Positions 1-12,197 are shown, counted from the stretch's first letter. The stretch is DNA of 64,000 bases from Daphnia pulex (GCF_021134715.1 NC_060019.1:9376001-9440000); one strand, 5' to 3'. Numbers and translations: made by a program. Notes: generated by a model not told the origin, from the letters alone.

Positions 1-20
1 GCAGCAAAAGTTATTCTTAC

Positions 21-504
21 GTGAACTCAAAGGTTGCTCTAAATAATGTGTCGCATGGAATGGCTCGGCTTTGACCAGTTTGCGGTGCATCCGTAGAACA
101 CGGCTCCGGTTTCGTATTGACATGTTGGCCCGTCAATAAGTCGACGGCCGTGGAAATGGTGCGGAGGCTGTCGCGATTGCTCAAGTGGATCGACACACTT
201 AACCATATGATGACACCAATCAAAACGAAGATTACCAGGAACAAGGCGGCAACCAGTTGGATCAATAAATTCTCTCGCAATTCCGGAAACCATTTCAGTC
301 GATTCGACGGTCCGCTCTTTTCGACATTAACTAAGAATTCAATAAATTTAGTCAAGCCATAAGACGAATTCACTGTTAAAACATTCAAATCAACCTACTG
401 AGAGTTTCTCCGTGATGATTATCAGATAGAACGACAACACTCAGTCGATTGCTATCGTGCTGCTCCTGTTTGCCCGAAACATCGTAACTTCCTTTCTTCC
501 ACAT
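21..504 (-). CDS. Partial unrecognised single-pass membrane protein, 5' coding exons (runs off left edge)
   Basis: Two candidate coding exons read leftwards. Exon 1 (504-441) opens MWKKGSYDVSG and ends one base into a codon. A 68-bp intron (440-373) with a weak donor (A|GTGTTG) follows. Exon 2 (372-21) has a good acceptor (TTTTAACAG) and ends at a strong donor, GTAAGAAT, so the gene continues beyond the window. The frame has no in-frame ATG in exon 2, which supports an upstream start exon. The product has a short polar N-terminus, one strongly hydrophobic segment (LLIQLVAALFLVIFVLIGVI), then a Cys/Pro-containing region that is probably extracellular. I do not recognise the family. The exon 2 frame and donor are seen directly; the start exon is inferred. 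Confidence 0.4.
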
Positions 505-3500
505 TCCCCTGCGGTCTACAAAAGAAAAACATGTCCATTGCGCTCACGCCAAGGTAGAGTCAGCCAGCAGAATAGTACGTGATCTGGAATCCGGCATGTA
601 TCGCTTTAGAGTGTAGTCGACGTGTTCCGGAATACGTTAAAGCGCTGTATAGGACACTGTTGTTCAAAACTCATCGCAAATTCAGCATTTTTTTTAGTTG
701 GAAAGCATTTGTGTGCCAGCGCGTTGACAAATTTCATATCTCTCCACGATATTCTCTGTGTAACGTTGACTTGAGCCCCTCTACATGAAATCAATGGCGT
801 CGGATTTAATTGATGAGCTCTATGCACGCATTTTCTGGGGTTCGTTAAACGCGTCCTTTATATAGGCGTGCCGTCCATTGAGTGGACGAGCTGAAAGCCT
901 CGACTCAACAAGGGTGTGGCTGTTTGCTGAAGCTCCGCTGTTTTATTGCTCCATACCCCGCAACTTTCGAAACGACCTGGGCTTTTGTTTTGAACGACTC
1001 TATCTACGGTTACTATACAGACAGCCGTGATCCATTTATCATAATTTACTTATCTAAAGTAATGGTCAGTCCTTTTTTCGTCGGAGAAGCCATCCCATGA
1101 CGCAACTGCCGTTTTGTTCGACGCAGCAGATATATAAGACCCGTACCGGGTGCAGCAGAGATGAAATAAATTGGGTCGCAGTTGCTTATTGTTGATTCAT
1201 TCTATACAATATTTGCAAAGTAGTTGCAGACAGCTGACGAGATAGAATTTTTATTTGTTCTCGTTACAAATTATACTACCGCGGTTTCGGGCAATTCAGC
1301 TCGTGGGTTTTTTTTCCACATGCGTCATCTTCTATATTATGTGGAACATGCCCCGTTCAAGTTGTCTGCTGATCCGGAAAGTCGAAAATATCAAAAAAAA
1401 TGTGAACGTCCAGTGTCCCAGTTTTTGTGCCCTGGTCTAGAATGCAGCTAATAAATGAGAAATTTGGAGCATTTTTATTTTTGCGACAGACGTGTCATTT
1501 CAAACGAAAGTAGACCGGACTCGCACGCATCTGGTGTAATCTAGCCGTTTTCGGCGTATTATCTGCAGGGAATCACTTTGTCTGTTTTCACTGTTTGCCA
1601 ATATTAGAACCAAATGGTCAATGTATTTTTGGGTTTTAGGTTAATAAGGGTTAGACAAACTATCGACGGTACACGTCTAGAAGCATATGGCAAATATCTT
1701 GTAGGTAAATAACGTGCCATATTGTTTTTAAACAGGCAAATTATTCTTGTTTATTTTAGTCCAGCTATAGATAGGAATTTTGAAAACGTTCAAAAACATT
1801 AGATCTGGTCCGTCGCCCACAAGGTTCATTTTGCGTTGGAGCACTGTAGCTACTCGTCTTAAAAACCGCAAACCACATAATCAACGGAATAACTGGGGAG
1901 AGAGAGAGAGAGAAAGCTGCTACTTACAGCACTTGTTTTCATTTTAAATTTGTATAAGGAACGACTTGTTTCATGTGTAGGAGCAGCCGGCAAAATGCCG
2001 CCGTGACGAAAGAGCTTTTTTCATATTATTAACTGTTAAAAGGACCATATTCCGCTGTTTTTCAAAGGTAAATATTGAGACGATAAGGAAGAAGAAAAAA
2101 CAAAAACTCGATAAGGCATTGACTGTTTGTCCAGCAGTTCCTGCTTCGTGCAGTGTGGCCGGTATTGAGCGGGAAAATGCGGATAGTCAGCTGAGGAGGA
2201 TGTATACTAGTATACACAAAGGTAAAATAGGAAGGCTGATTTGCTGTTGCTTTGCAAGCTCAAACTAGATACGCCCTACTTCCTTCATATTTGTTCATTC
2301 ACTTGCTATTGGGAACAAGTAGAATTGGGCGGAGTGAACTGGAAAGTTTTGTGTGATTTTTTACGGATCTTTTCTAAGGTATTAAAAAGTTGTGGCTTGA
2401 TCGCGAGTGACAAAAGTGAAGACTACGCGACGTTTTCCCTCCTATTTCTTGAGCTGTATGACAACTCGAGTGTGTTTATCGATCGACGCCCGCCGCCGCA
2501 CATAATTTAATAACGAGAACGAGTTGTAGCTTGTTAACGCAAACAACCCCGAAATTCCCCTCACTTATTCAGAGAGATACACCTCGTTTTCTTGGAAGAA
2601 ATGCGTATGGCATTCAGTCATTGATTTTCCTTTTCAATGGCGTTCTTATACCTTGTGCTAGATGCGCATCGCTCCGTTATTCACTCTTGTGTCATTTAAA
2701 ATTGCTGTGCCAAATTATTGCGCTTCCTTGCTCATGTTAAAAATATTCGTCGCTATTGATCAAAGTTTTGAATTATACAATAAGGTGAAGCGTTTCTATG
2801 GGCTCCCATTGAAGTTTTGACTTTGAAGTTGATGAAATTCCAAATTTAACAATAACAACAGCGTAAAATAGCTATCGCATGATGGCACTACTTCTGCGAA
2901 AAGAGCCTTCGTTATCAACAATTTACAATTACCAACGTCAGGGTGGGTCTTTTAATATCGCCTTGCGCAAGGTTGTTGTTTCACTACCGACATTTTTCTC
3001 GTTGTTTGCTCCGCTCAAACTAGCGCCAAGTCTGAATTTCTCCAGTCTCCTCAGGGAAAAAAAGTTTTGAATTCTATTTTCACTGCTACCTAGTAGTAAT
3101 GTTTGCAGTAAAGCCCACTCGGTCACACTGGGAACTATTCTTATGTTTGTAGTACTTGGAGACGTTTAAAAAGAGTTCCGGCAACCTTTCCATCTCATGT
3201 TTATCTGTCAATCGATACATTGCGGGTTGCGGAACCCCATTTTAAACACGTAAGCTCAAAGTGTGAATCAGCTTATATAAGAGAGGAGCAGCAAAGCTGT
3301 CACTGTCCGAACCAGACATAGACTTATTGATTATCAATTGCTGTTGATTAGCTCTAGTATTGTAGATGAAAATAAGCGTTTCGTACAATTCCTGCAATAT
3401 CGATTTTTAGACCTGAAAAGCATTTTAGACGTAAACACTCCATAGTTTTTAAGAATGAGTCCCCTAGTGACTAATAATAGATGCATTGTTAATATAAACG

Positions 3501-3684
3501 GTTCTTATCTATCCCACGAAGTGTTGTCATAATCGTGTGGATCACAAGATTGCATAATATGTAAAATAAACACGCCACTGCTGTCATCGGGCCCGTTCAT
3601 AAGATATATCCAAATTGGTTTTTTGTATACTACTACACATGCAAACATTATAACAAGCTTGATTGATATTAAAAAATAAAATAT
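505..3684. other. Intergenic, no gene recognised
   Basis: No reading frame here has recognisable domains or coherent splice structure. The stretch holds a short GA microsatellite (about 1899-1914) and TATA-like strings near 857, 1131 and 3274. Two of these have initiator-like sequence 26-28 bases downstream, but no coding exon follows. Confidence 0.5.
3274..3304 (+). promoter_or_regulatory. Candidate TATA-initiator core promoter
   Basis: TATATAA at 3274-3280 is followed 28 bases later by TCACTG with the A at 3302, close to the arthropod initiator. It could be a distal start for the VAP gene, whose first coding exon is at 4056, or a chance match in AT-rich DNA. Confidence 0.25.
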
Positions 3685-4055
3685 ATGTGCCATATTACTA
3701 CATGCAATTGGCAAAAGCCATTCATTCGTAGTAAGCAGAAATCCCCAAATTCCGCGATATCCGAGATGTGCTTCCGCCAGTTTCTAATACCCCTTTTTTT
3801 CTTGTCTACCCAGAATCGGAGAAAATGTTTACTGTGTCAAGTTGGTAATTTGCCAGTTCGAGATCGTCACGGACGTCCAACATTCTCGCCTGAAGCCAGA
3901 GCGACGTTTCTTTCGAACGGAGCCTTTACGTCGGTGTGGCAACAACGCGAGCTCAGAAAAATCCAATGGCCCAATGGTGAATTCAGCCGTTGTAGAAGAG
4001 TCTTGAATAAAATCATCCCAAATTTAATCACCCTCACAATACATAGGAGTGCGTC

Positions 4056-5459
4056 ATGTCGAAAGCCGAGGCTATTCTGAAAATCGAGCCGGAAAATGAG
4101 CTACGATTTCGAGGTAAATTCAAGAGTCTAAATAAAGGTTTACTCATCATGTATGCTCGCCAAACGAAGCTATCTTTAAAGTCTGCTCAACGTGTCAAAC
4201 CTCCCGTCCCCTGATATTGTTATTACCCCACTCTTGATTCATCTGATTTTGAAAAAATTTAAGACAAGAAAACGAGCATTCAAAGCTGTTTAACATTCTT
4301 CACAGTAGATAGAATTCATTTTTTTTGTTCAATTTTTTTATGCAATCAATCACTGATAAGACTGGAACTAATCGTCTCCATTGCTAAGAATGGGAAAATA
4401 CTTGTTGTGAGAATCTCTGAGATAATTATTTGTTTTTGTAGGACCATTCAAAGAGCCAGTCTCTGTGGTGATGAAACTATCCAACAATGTGGAGAAAAAA
4501 GTCTGCTTTAAGGTGAAAACCACTGCTCCCAAACGTTACTGTGTGAAACCCACAACAGGAGTCATAGGCGCAAAGGAAACTGTCACAATTCTAGTCACTC
4601 TCCAGCCATTTGATCCTAATGACCCTAATGAAAAGGGGAAGCACAAGTTCCAAGTTTTATCTGTGCTGGCACCTGAAGCGGACTTCAATATTGAAACCTT
4701 GGTAAGTTTATTTCCTGTATGAAAATCATTACTGTTTAATCAAATTAACTAATTAATTTTTTGTTTTAACTTGTAATAGTGGAAAGAAAGTAATCTTGAA
4801 ATCAATGACTGGAAACTCAAATGTGTGCTTGAAATACCAGATGAGGGATCTACTGCTGCAGCACCTGCAACGACTGTGACAACTTTGACAAGTTCAGGTA
4901 TTCACCACATTCAGGGATGAGAAGGCACAATGTTCATTTATCTTGTGTTATTGAATTATAGCTGTTGCTCCAGTGACATCAGCACCCCCAGCTGCTCCGT
5001 CAATCAAAATGGACGAAAAACCGTCAAAAGATGTCTCAATTCAAAAAGAACGAGTATGTTGTTGTACAGTAGTGTATTCAGTCAAATTAATTCAATCACA
5101 TTGTATCGTTATTCCAGGTGAGTAGTTTGGAACTTGAACTGCGTAAGGCTTCAGACGAGATTGCACAACTTAGAGAAGAGCTTAGTGCGATGTCCAATGA
5201 AAATATGCAATTAAAAGTACGCCTATATTATTTCATGTTTAGGGTAACTTGTTTAAACATAATTTTTTTTTCACAGGAGGAAGGATTGCGGCTAAGACGC
5301 AGCAATGTATCTGGAACAGATTCAGCAGGTTTCAAGCCAGAGATGCCTCCTCCAATCCTCCACCAATCGGATTCAGTTGCGACACTCTCGTCTCCAAATA
5401 TTCTGTACATTGTGGCTGCTCTTTTACTGGGTATCATAATTGCAAAGCTCTTCTTCTAA
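4056..5459 (+). CDS. VAP: VAP family ER membrane protein (VAPA/VAPB, Vap33)
   Basis: Six coding exons: 4056-4113, 4442-4701, 4780-4897, 4962-5053, 5118-5216 and 5277-5459. All junctions are GT-AG and in phase, giving 269 residues, the usual family length. An N-terminal MSP domain (about 1-125) contains FRGPF, VCFKVKTTAPKRYC and LQPFDPNDPNEKGKHKF. A Pro/Thr/Ala linker follows, then a coiled coil (LELELRKASDEIAQLREEL) and a C-terminal tail anchor (ILYIVAALLLGIIIAKLFF). VAPs bind FFAT-motif proteins through the MSP domain and tether the ER to other membranes for lipid transfer. The proline equivalent to human VAPB Pro56 is conserved. The residue equivalent to VAPA Met96, beside the FFAT-binding Lys94, is Gln (KFQ instead of KFM). 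Identification is near certain. Confidence 0.95.
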
Positions 5460-6293
5460 GAAAAGGAACAGTACCGAGAGGAGGTATATTGAACTACTTT
5501 CGTCCACCCGATACCCTAAACGATTGAGAGTAGGGCCAAAATACCTCTTCGTTTGAAGTCTCCTTCATGTTTTCTGACGAATATTCTCCGCCTTTTTTTT
5601 TTCTGTCATTCTGCGCTCTGCAAAATTTTCAACTAGGAAAAAAATACCCATGGATTTTTCTTCATGTAAACTTAAAGATTGCGCAACTGCCCACAACCGA
5701 ACAGCTCAGATTTGTCGTTTAATTTACCAATCGCGCAGGAAGCTGTGGGTTTTTGCACGGGGCGCCAAGAAAGATAGCTAGATAGTTGTGTCTCTCCCAG
5801 ATTTTGATGGTTGGTAGTTATGTAACAGTTGGCTTAGAGTTTAGTTGTCCCCGTTAACAATTCCCCTTTTTTCCTTCCTTTTGTATTTTTCTATTCCTTT
5901 CTCTTAACAAGAAGTCCACACAACTTTACTGGAAAATATTACTTTGGTTCAATTATTTAACAGTTTTGTCAGGCAGTCGTTCAATATATATAAACAATTA
6001 TCCAAACTCGTGTTTTCTAAAGCGAAAGAAAATCTCTTTCTCTTTTCCAACGTCCTTGATTTCTGTTCTCATTTATTGTGCCGGGTTGTCTTGCTTGATC
6101 ATAATTTTGTCTAATTTCCAGCGGCCTAATAACAACCTTCTGTCTACCGAGTTTAATATCCCCGATTTCCTTTTATTTTCCGTAATAATTTCCTTCCTGG
6201 AAAGTTTGTTGGCATGTTTGAACGAGATGAAAATATTAGTTGTGCAGCATATGTACCCCGTATGATAATTCTTGATTTCCTCCTTTCTGGGCC

Positions 6294-6299
6294 AATAAA
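6294..6299 (+). promoter_or_regulatory. AATAAA poly(A) signal, VAP
   Basis: First canonical AATAAA on the plus strand downstream of the VAP stop. It implies a 3'UTR of about 0.85 kb. Confidence 0.55.
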
Positions 6300-6409
6300 G
6301 CTAAATAAGAAACCCAATAACCGAAATGGCGAAATATTTTTTTCCTTAAACAAAAATGGCTTGTAATTTCCTTCTGAGTACTCTTTATCATCGTACAAAA
6401 AAACACACA

Positions 6410-6415
6410 TTTATT
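6410..6415 (-). promoter_or_regulatory. AATAAA poly(A) signal, F-box gene
   Basis: TTTATT on the plus strand is AATAAA on the minus strand, 17 bases after the F-box gene stop codon. The 3'UTR would be only a few tens of bases. Confidence 0.6.
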
Positions 6416-6432
6416 ACAGAAACAAAATTGAA

Positions 6433-7066
6433 TTAGTCTTCTTCGGAATCACTTTCATAACTGTCTGGAACACCGAAACCAACGACTTTGAGCATATCCA
6501 GTACCTTGGAAATAAGTTTAACAGAAGACGAAAGTAAACTGACTGATGATGACATGAGATCGACAAACTGTTGATGCAATTTTCCGATATCTTTGGCAAT
6601 TTTGCGTGACATGTAAGCATCGTCACACAGTGCAACTTCAGCATCTCCACATTTTCTTATTTTGCTAAACATTGTACGCCAAACGGGATCCACGACAATA
6701 TTCCTCTTGATTAACGCCTTCCATATTCTTTCGTTCTTCAAGATTTCACACCACTCAGACGACACACTTTCGGCATTCGATAGACTTTTGTAATCCAAAT
6801 AGCTGAAAATGTGCTCGACTATGTGGCTAACTCCATTACTCGATAAACGTCTGATGATATCACGATCTTCCACGGTTGGTTCTTTAATTTTTTTAAAACA
6901 TTTGTTAGTTAGATGACTTTTGTGGCTGTTCCAAATTCAAGAATAGTTTATTACCTGTGCTAGTTATTTTCCATTTTTTCAAAGGCTGAAATCTTTTCCT
7001 TTCTTTCGAGATTGTCCTTCTTCGTTTTCTATTGACGATCAAATTCATATTGTCTACTGTTGGCAT
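6433..7066 (-). CDS. Small F-box protein (beta-TrCP-like F-box, no WD repeats)
   Basis: Two exons, 7066-6955 and 6881-6433, joined by a 73-bp GT-AG intron in phase, give 186 residues. The start MPTVDNMN is the first ATG of exon 1. It leads into a very basic stretch (NRKRRRTISKERKR) that could be a nuclear localisation signal. Residues about 50-100 form an F-box resembling that of the beta-TrCP/FBXW1 group: VSHIVEHIFSYLDYKSL, then EW and IWKALI. F-box proteins bind SKP1 and give substrate specificity to SCF ubiquitin ligases. No substrate-binding WD40 or LRR follows; the C-terminus is helical and ends in an acidic ESDSEED tail. The substrate cannot be predicted. The gene is tail to tail with VAP and head to head with the SLC6 gene. 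Confidence 0.75.
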
Positions 7067-7435
7067 CCTGTAAAGTCACAGTTTAACAAATTAATTTGGT
7101 GTTTTTGCAATAGATTTCACGAGGAGAAACTGAAAGGCAAGGCAAAAAATTCGAAACAATCGTCTGCAAACACTTGGCTAGAATAGAAAAACTTGCATTT
7201 TGTTTCAACCAAAAAACTTAAAGTATTGAAGACAGTGTCACTCACGTATATTAGCAAAAAGTCTTAAGTCTTTCGTAGGAGAGACACAGTAGTAGCCAGT
7301 AGTAGCCCAGCAGTAGGTCGAGAACGAATGCACGTGTTGTTGGGACAAGTTTAGTAGACGAATGTAGACGATACAGTGAAATAAGACCCGACCTTGGATC
7401 GGGCTGTACTGCTAGCAACTAAATAACTGAAGAAA
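7067..7435. promoter_or_regulatory. Shared divergent promoter, F-box (-) / SLC6 (+)
   Basis: Only 369 bp separate the two start codons, so both promoters and 5'UTRs must lie here or overlap. A CACGTG E-box sits near 7332-7337 and a GTAGTAGCC/GTAGTAGCCC short repeat near 7290-7310. No TATA box is evident. Confidence 0.45.
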
Positions 7436-10400
7436 ATGTTTCGGTTACTACTAAAGAATGGCGAATTTCATGGTAAATAACCTTTTTTTTTTATTACTCA
7501 TTTACTTTAAGGAAGAAAATAGTTGTTCGTCGTCGTTACGACGATTATGAAAGGAAGGATGGGGTTTTGGAGAAATATATATCGCCCTGAAGGGCTGAAT
7601 CACTTAGTCAACTATTATTATTGATCTTGAATTTGTTGTAATGTTATTTGTAATTATGTGTCAATACTAAGAAAGTGAAGCCAGGTGGCCGAGTGGAATG
7701 AAATATCATTATGTCGAAGCACTTAACGTTTGAAGTGTGACGTCATCAATGCATGTGTTATGGGTATTGACTATATTGAGTATGACGCCTCTTTTTCAGT
7801 TAAGTACGCGTCATCATTTATCGATTTTCAATTATCGATCATTGTGAATGACATCATTTCAAATTGTAGAGGCTAACTTTCCTCATTTCAGTTTTAGGTG
7901 TCGCTAGATGGAAAATAATTGCGTAAAATGTTACGCAAGAAAGTAAACCAAACCAAGATTTTTCCTTTTTTTAGTAGGTATGGAAACTACCCCCGAATCA
8001 TTGGCGATTTGTCTTATTTATGTGCTGATTGGTTACACAACAGAAGCTTCCAGTATTTTCCAGAACTGCCTAATTGTTTCAAAATCCGGCTTAGAAAACG
8101 TTAGATTCTTGAGTACGATGACTGTTACAGTGTTATACGTCATGTAATCCAGATTTAAGCTCCTGCTCTTACATTCTTTTATGAGTCGAAAATGTGATAA
8201 GAAAAAAGATAAGCGATTGCAACGTGCGCGTTGCTCCACGATTCACTGACGTTTAAGATCTAGTGCCGTTTAAGTTTTCCGTTTCTCCGATCCGATTATT
8301 TAGTTGTCCACAACATTCCTATATAGATTTTACACATTGTAAAGTCTCTAATTCTAATCCAGTTAAAAGATTTGTTATATAGAATTCTATAACCCGCCTC
8401 CCTACAATATTTTAATAGCGCCTTTGGGATTTTATTGCTATTTCCTTCTTGCAACGCTTGACTCTTCGATCCAACGATTCCGCCCGTTGTCTTGGTGATT
8501 CCATTGAAACCCGGTGCCCAAAATTGTGCGTTTCTTCATTAACTTACCGGCCTCCACTTTGGCGGAGGGAAATCCGATCTATGCGGTGTTTTTCTAAAAT
8601 TCAATTGTTTTAGAAATCCTAATCATGGGGAAGATCAAGCAGCCGGCTGAAGTGGCAGATACAATAAGTAGTGAGGTATAAGTAGAATGGTTTTGGTTCT
8701 TGCATCGATTTATTGTTGGATTTGTTGCTTGGTTTCAGCTCAACTCAACTTGTTTTGACTGTGTATCAGGTTCAGGTAACAAGCCTTTCCTTCAGTTTGG
8801 AATCGGGTGATGTCATTAATGTCGGATTTGAAGGCAACGTTGATCCGATAAAGGATCGGATACCAAGGGATTCACATGTGACTCGGCAAAGAATGAGTAG
8901 CGTGATAGAAGTGTGTATTTTAGATCAGTGTGTGTGTGTAATACATCAAATCAATATTTCATCTTTTTGTACAGCCTTTCGAAGTCGCCTCTTTACCCTT
9001 GGGGTTGGCAGAGGATGGTGATTCGATCTCAAGATCGCCGCTGTCTCTTCGCCAGCGGAGTGAAGCAGAACGAGTATTCCTGTCATCCCACAGGCCCATG
9101 ACGAGCTTAAGGCCAAGTAGTGTAGCTGCTATTTCCAACGCTCCCGAATTTTCCTCGTCCAATGATTTGACACCACTCAGCGTCATAACATTCAAGGAAG
9201 AAAAATCTCAAAGAAATATTTGGTTGGATAATGCAGGTCTCATGGTACGTAAATCGTTTAAAAATCACTTGATACTTAATTAACATCAATTGACATTTTT
9301 GACATTTTCAGGCTATGAGCCTTGCACTGTGTAACATTTGGAGATTGCCAACATTCATATACTTTAATAATTCAGGTAAAAAATCAATTTCGATTCTAGT
9401 TTGTAAGCATTTAATCATCGGATTTCTATTGGACTGCAGGCGAAGCGTTTATTGCTTACATCATTTTGATGGTCTTTGTTGGATTACCGTTATTTGTGTT
9501 GGAATTATCCTTAGGCCAATTTGGACAAACTGGAGTCATAAAATTGTGGAGAGCCGTCCCTTTCTTTAAAGGTTGATAATCCTATTATTTTACCTTCAGT
9601 TTAAGACTTGTGAACTTTTCGTTGTATTACCATGGATGAGTGATAGTATGGCCTTGGCCTATCTAGATAAGGCCGGCTTGTATTAAGTCAGGTCCAAGTG
9701 CCTTTTTTTATGAACATTGAAATCCTATTTCGTCATTATTGCAAAATTATTCTTGAATTTCACGTCCAACGACAAATTTAGATTTTTCCAGTGTATATTT
9801 GAGTTGACTGTAAAGAATTATTAATCTAAGTTCAGCAGCTCTTTTTACTGATTTTAAAATTTTTATGTTCACCAGGAATAGGTGTTGCGCAAATGATTGC
9901 CGGTCTTTATCAAGCGTCCTACATTCCAACTCTCATAACGGTATTTTTGAATGTTTGAAATGTTTAAAAGTTATTCGTTTAACCCGAAGATTCTTTTAGT
10001 GGGCCTTTCAGTCTGGTATTCTCGGATTTGGCGGCTGGAATGGATGCGAATCTTCAAGTCAAAATCTTACTGCTTGTTTGGTATAAGAAGTAAAAAAGGA
10101 TTTTTAAAAAGGCAAGCTGATTTTTACTTTTCTAATGCTCCTTCTTTAGTGCCAAGAGCCTGGAAGTACAGATTGCAGTCTGTATGGGGTTATTTCCGAA
10201 GAAGAATTCTGTTTCGCGTAAGATTTAAAATAATGAGGTTAAAATTTAAATGATAGACTGATTTTAAATCATTTAATAGGAGTGATGTTCTTTATAAATA
10301 TAATGGACATATCAATTACAAAATGCTACCTATGCTGGCAGCGGTCTTGATACTCGTTGCCCTATGGTGAGTAATTTTATACGACCCATTTTTTTTAAAT

Positions 10401-12133
10401 AGAAAGTTGGGATAACATAACCTTTTGTTAACGTAAAGTATATCTTTCGGAGCCAAAGTAATGAAAATCATCCTAACGCTGTCCGGCGTCATCTGCGCTA
10501 TTCTACTCAGCGTTGCGCTTGCTTTAGCTTTATCTCATCCAAACAATTCCCAAACGAATTCAAACAATACAGCACAGATAGGCATTAACTTACTTGCCCC
10601 TACTGAGCCATGGGGATTTGGACGCGGAGAAGTACTACGCAGCATCACTAAACCCATAAAATTCTTTATTTTATGACTTTCTTTTGATGGTTTTCTTTTT
10701 AAGGTCTGGTACGGCGCTATGGTACAGGTCATATTTTCATTGGCAATCGGTTTTGGTACGCTTCCTTCTCTGTCATCTTCTACCTATTTCAGTCGAAATA
10801 CTATCAGGTATTTGCTTTTGAAACTTTGTCTTTTTGATGAGTTAATGGTAACTCTAAACCTTCTTTCTACAACTTAGAGATGGCATTTTAATTTGGCTTA
10901 TTAACATACTCTTTGCTGTACTTTCCGTAATTACCACATTCGCTTGGATTGGTATTTCGGGTCTACATGCTAAGGATGTAGTCCAACCGAATGCCTTCAT
11001 CTACTTTATCTACTATAACATTTGTAATTCGCTATGGGCCGGTCTTGCTTTTGGACTAATCTTTCTTTCTGGATTGAACAGCATGGTAAAAGAGAAATCA
11101 AATTGTTACTATGACGTGTAAATATATATTGTTTTCGATTTATAGCTGCCTCTTATGTACGCCATTATTCAAAATCTTTATGAGAATTTCCCGGTTCTCG
11201 AGCAACGCTATCAAAAGTTGACTTACTGCTTGCTATTCATCGCTGTTTGGCTCATCAATATTCCTGGCCTCATTCCGGTGCTTTATTTATTCTCACGTCA
11301 TTTATCTCTCCGTGTTTATGGTAGTAACTGACAGTATTTTATCTTCCCTTTCTAAGGCTGGAAATGAAGTCGTAACGATGTGGGATCATTACGCTGCAGG
11401 AGGCACTGTACTTACCTGTTTAATTATTCATCTAATTGGATGGCTGTGGGTCTATGGTAAGATTAATGCAAGTATCCCCTAAAGGTATTATTTTGAAACA
11501 TTTATTTGTAATAGGCGGGAAGAATTTGAAGCGGGATTTTGAATTCATGATTAACCGATCTATAAACTCTTTCTGGAACGTATCTTGGAGTTATGTCACC
11601 ATCATTGTTCTCGTCGTAAGTGACTTTGTGTTCTATTATTCTCTTTACATTACCCTATATAATTGGCGGATAAATTTTAGATTGCAGAACTCTGGGGATT
11701 CCTTGGTGTGCCATTAGATGGAACTACAGATTGTCTTTATCCTATTTGGATGGTGGCAACTGGGTGGTCCTTTTACCTCTTAGCTTTGGCTGTAGCTTGT
11801 GCTGTCGCCATCAAGACTGTGGTTCAGGAAACTGAATATGAATTGATCAAAAAGTTAACCAACTCGATGAAAGCTGATAGGCATTGGGGTCCGATAGATC
11901 CCCTTCTTCATTTCCATTGGAAAAGATCTATAGAATCGCCATCTGGACCAGTTCCTTATTCTATGGACACAATTTCGCGCCGATTGAAAGTGGAAGATGA
12001 ACAGAAAATTGAAACAGACATCTCTTTGTTTGATCAGAATTCCATGCCTAAAAGTCATCGGGGTAGTATAACTATGGTTCGATTGCCTCATTATGAAAGG
12101 CACTATGACGAAAATGGCCTCACGATCGAATAA
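7436..12133 (+). CDS. SLC6 family (Na+/Cl- dependent) transporter, divergent orphan type
   Basis: Seventeen coding exons: 7436-7472, 8614-8675, 8770-8910, 8975-9244, 9312-9375, 9440-9571, 9876-9940, 10000-10080, 10150-10217, 10280-10366, 10439-10631, 10704-10807, 10878-11085, 11146-11277, 11357-11456, 11515-11615 and 11681-12133. All are in phase, giving 765 residues. A long cytoplasmic N-terminus (about 175 residues) precedes the 12-TM SLC6 core. Family marks are IWRLP in TM1, GLPLFVLELSLGQFGQTG in TM2, the TM6 segment VWYGAMVQVIFSLAIGFG, and a C-terminal WGPIDPL. The second extracellular loop is Cys-rich with an NLT glycosylation sequon. TM1 is unusual: the Gly-Asn of canonical GLGN is Cys-Asn (ALCN), and the following glycine cluster is reduced to NNSGEAF. 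Substrate is unknown. A shorter form could start at ATG 8625. The join of exons 2 and 3 is the least certain. Confidence 0.88.
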
Positions 12134-12197
12134 TATAGAATTGCATCTACTTGTTTTTGTTGAAATGCTTTCTTGAGATCATGAATGTAAAATACCG

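Larger units (their letters stand above)
5460..6432. other. VAP 3'UTR and convergent intergenic gap
   Basis: No coding sequence. It holds the VAP 3' untranslated region and the downstream end of the opposing F-box gene. Poly(A) signals of the two genes lie about 110 bp apart. Confidence 0.6.

Noticed and set aside
3505..3714. Minus-strand frame with a signal-peptide-like start
   Set aside because: 69 residues in AT-rich DNA, no conserved features, no promoter or poly(A) context that stands out.
7680..7715. tRNA-like A box (GGTGGCCGAGTGG)
   Set aside because: It resembles the start of a Leu/Ser tRNA, but there is no B box (GGTTCGA...), anticodon arm or closing acceptor stem in the next 90 bases.
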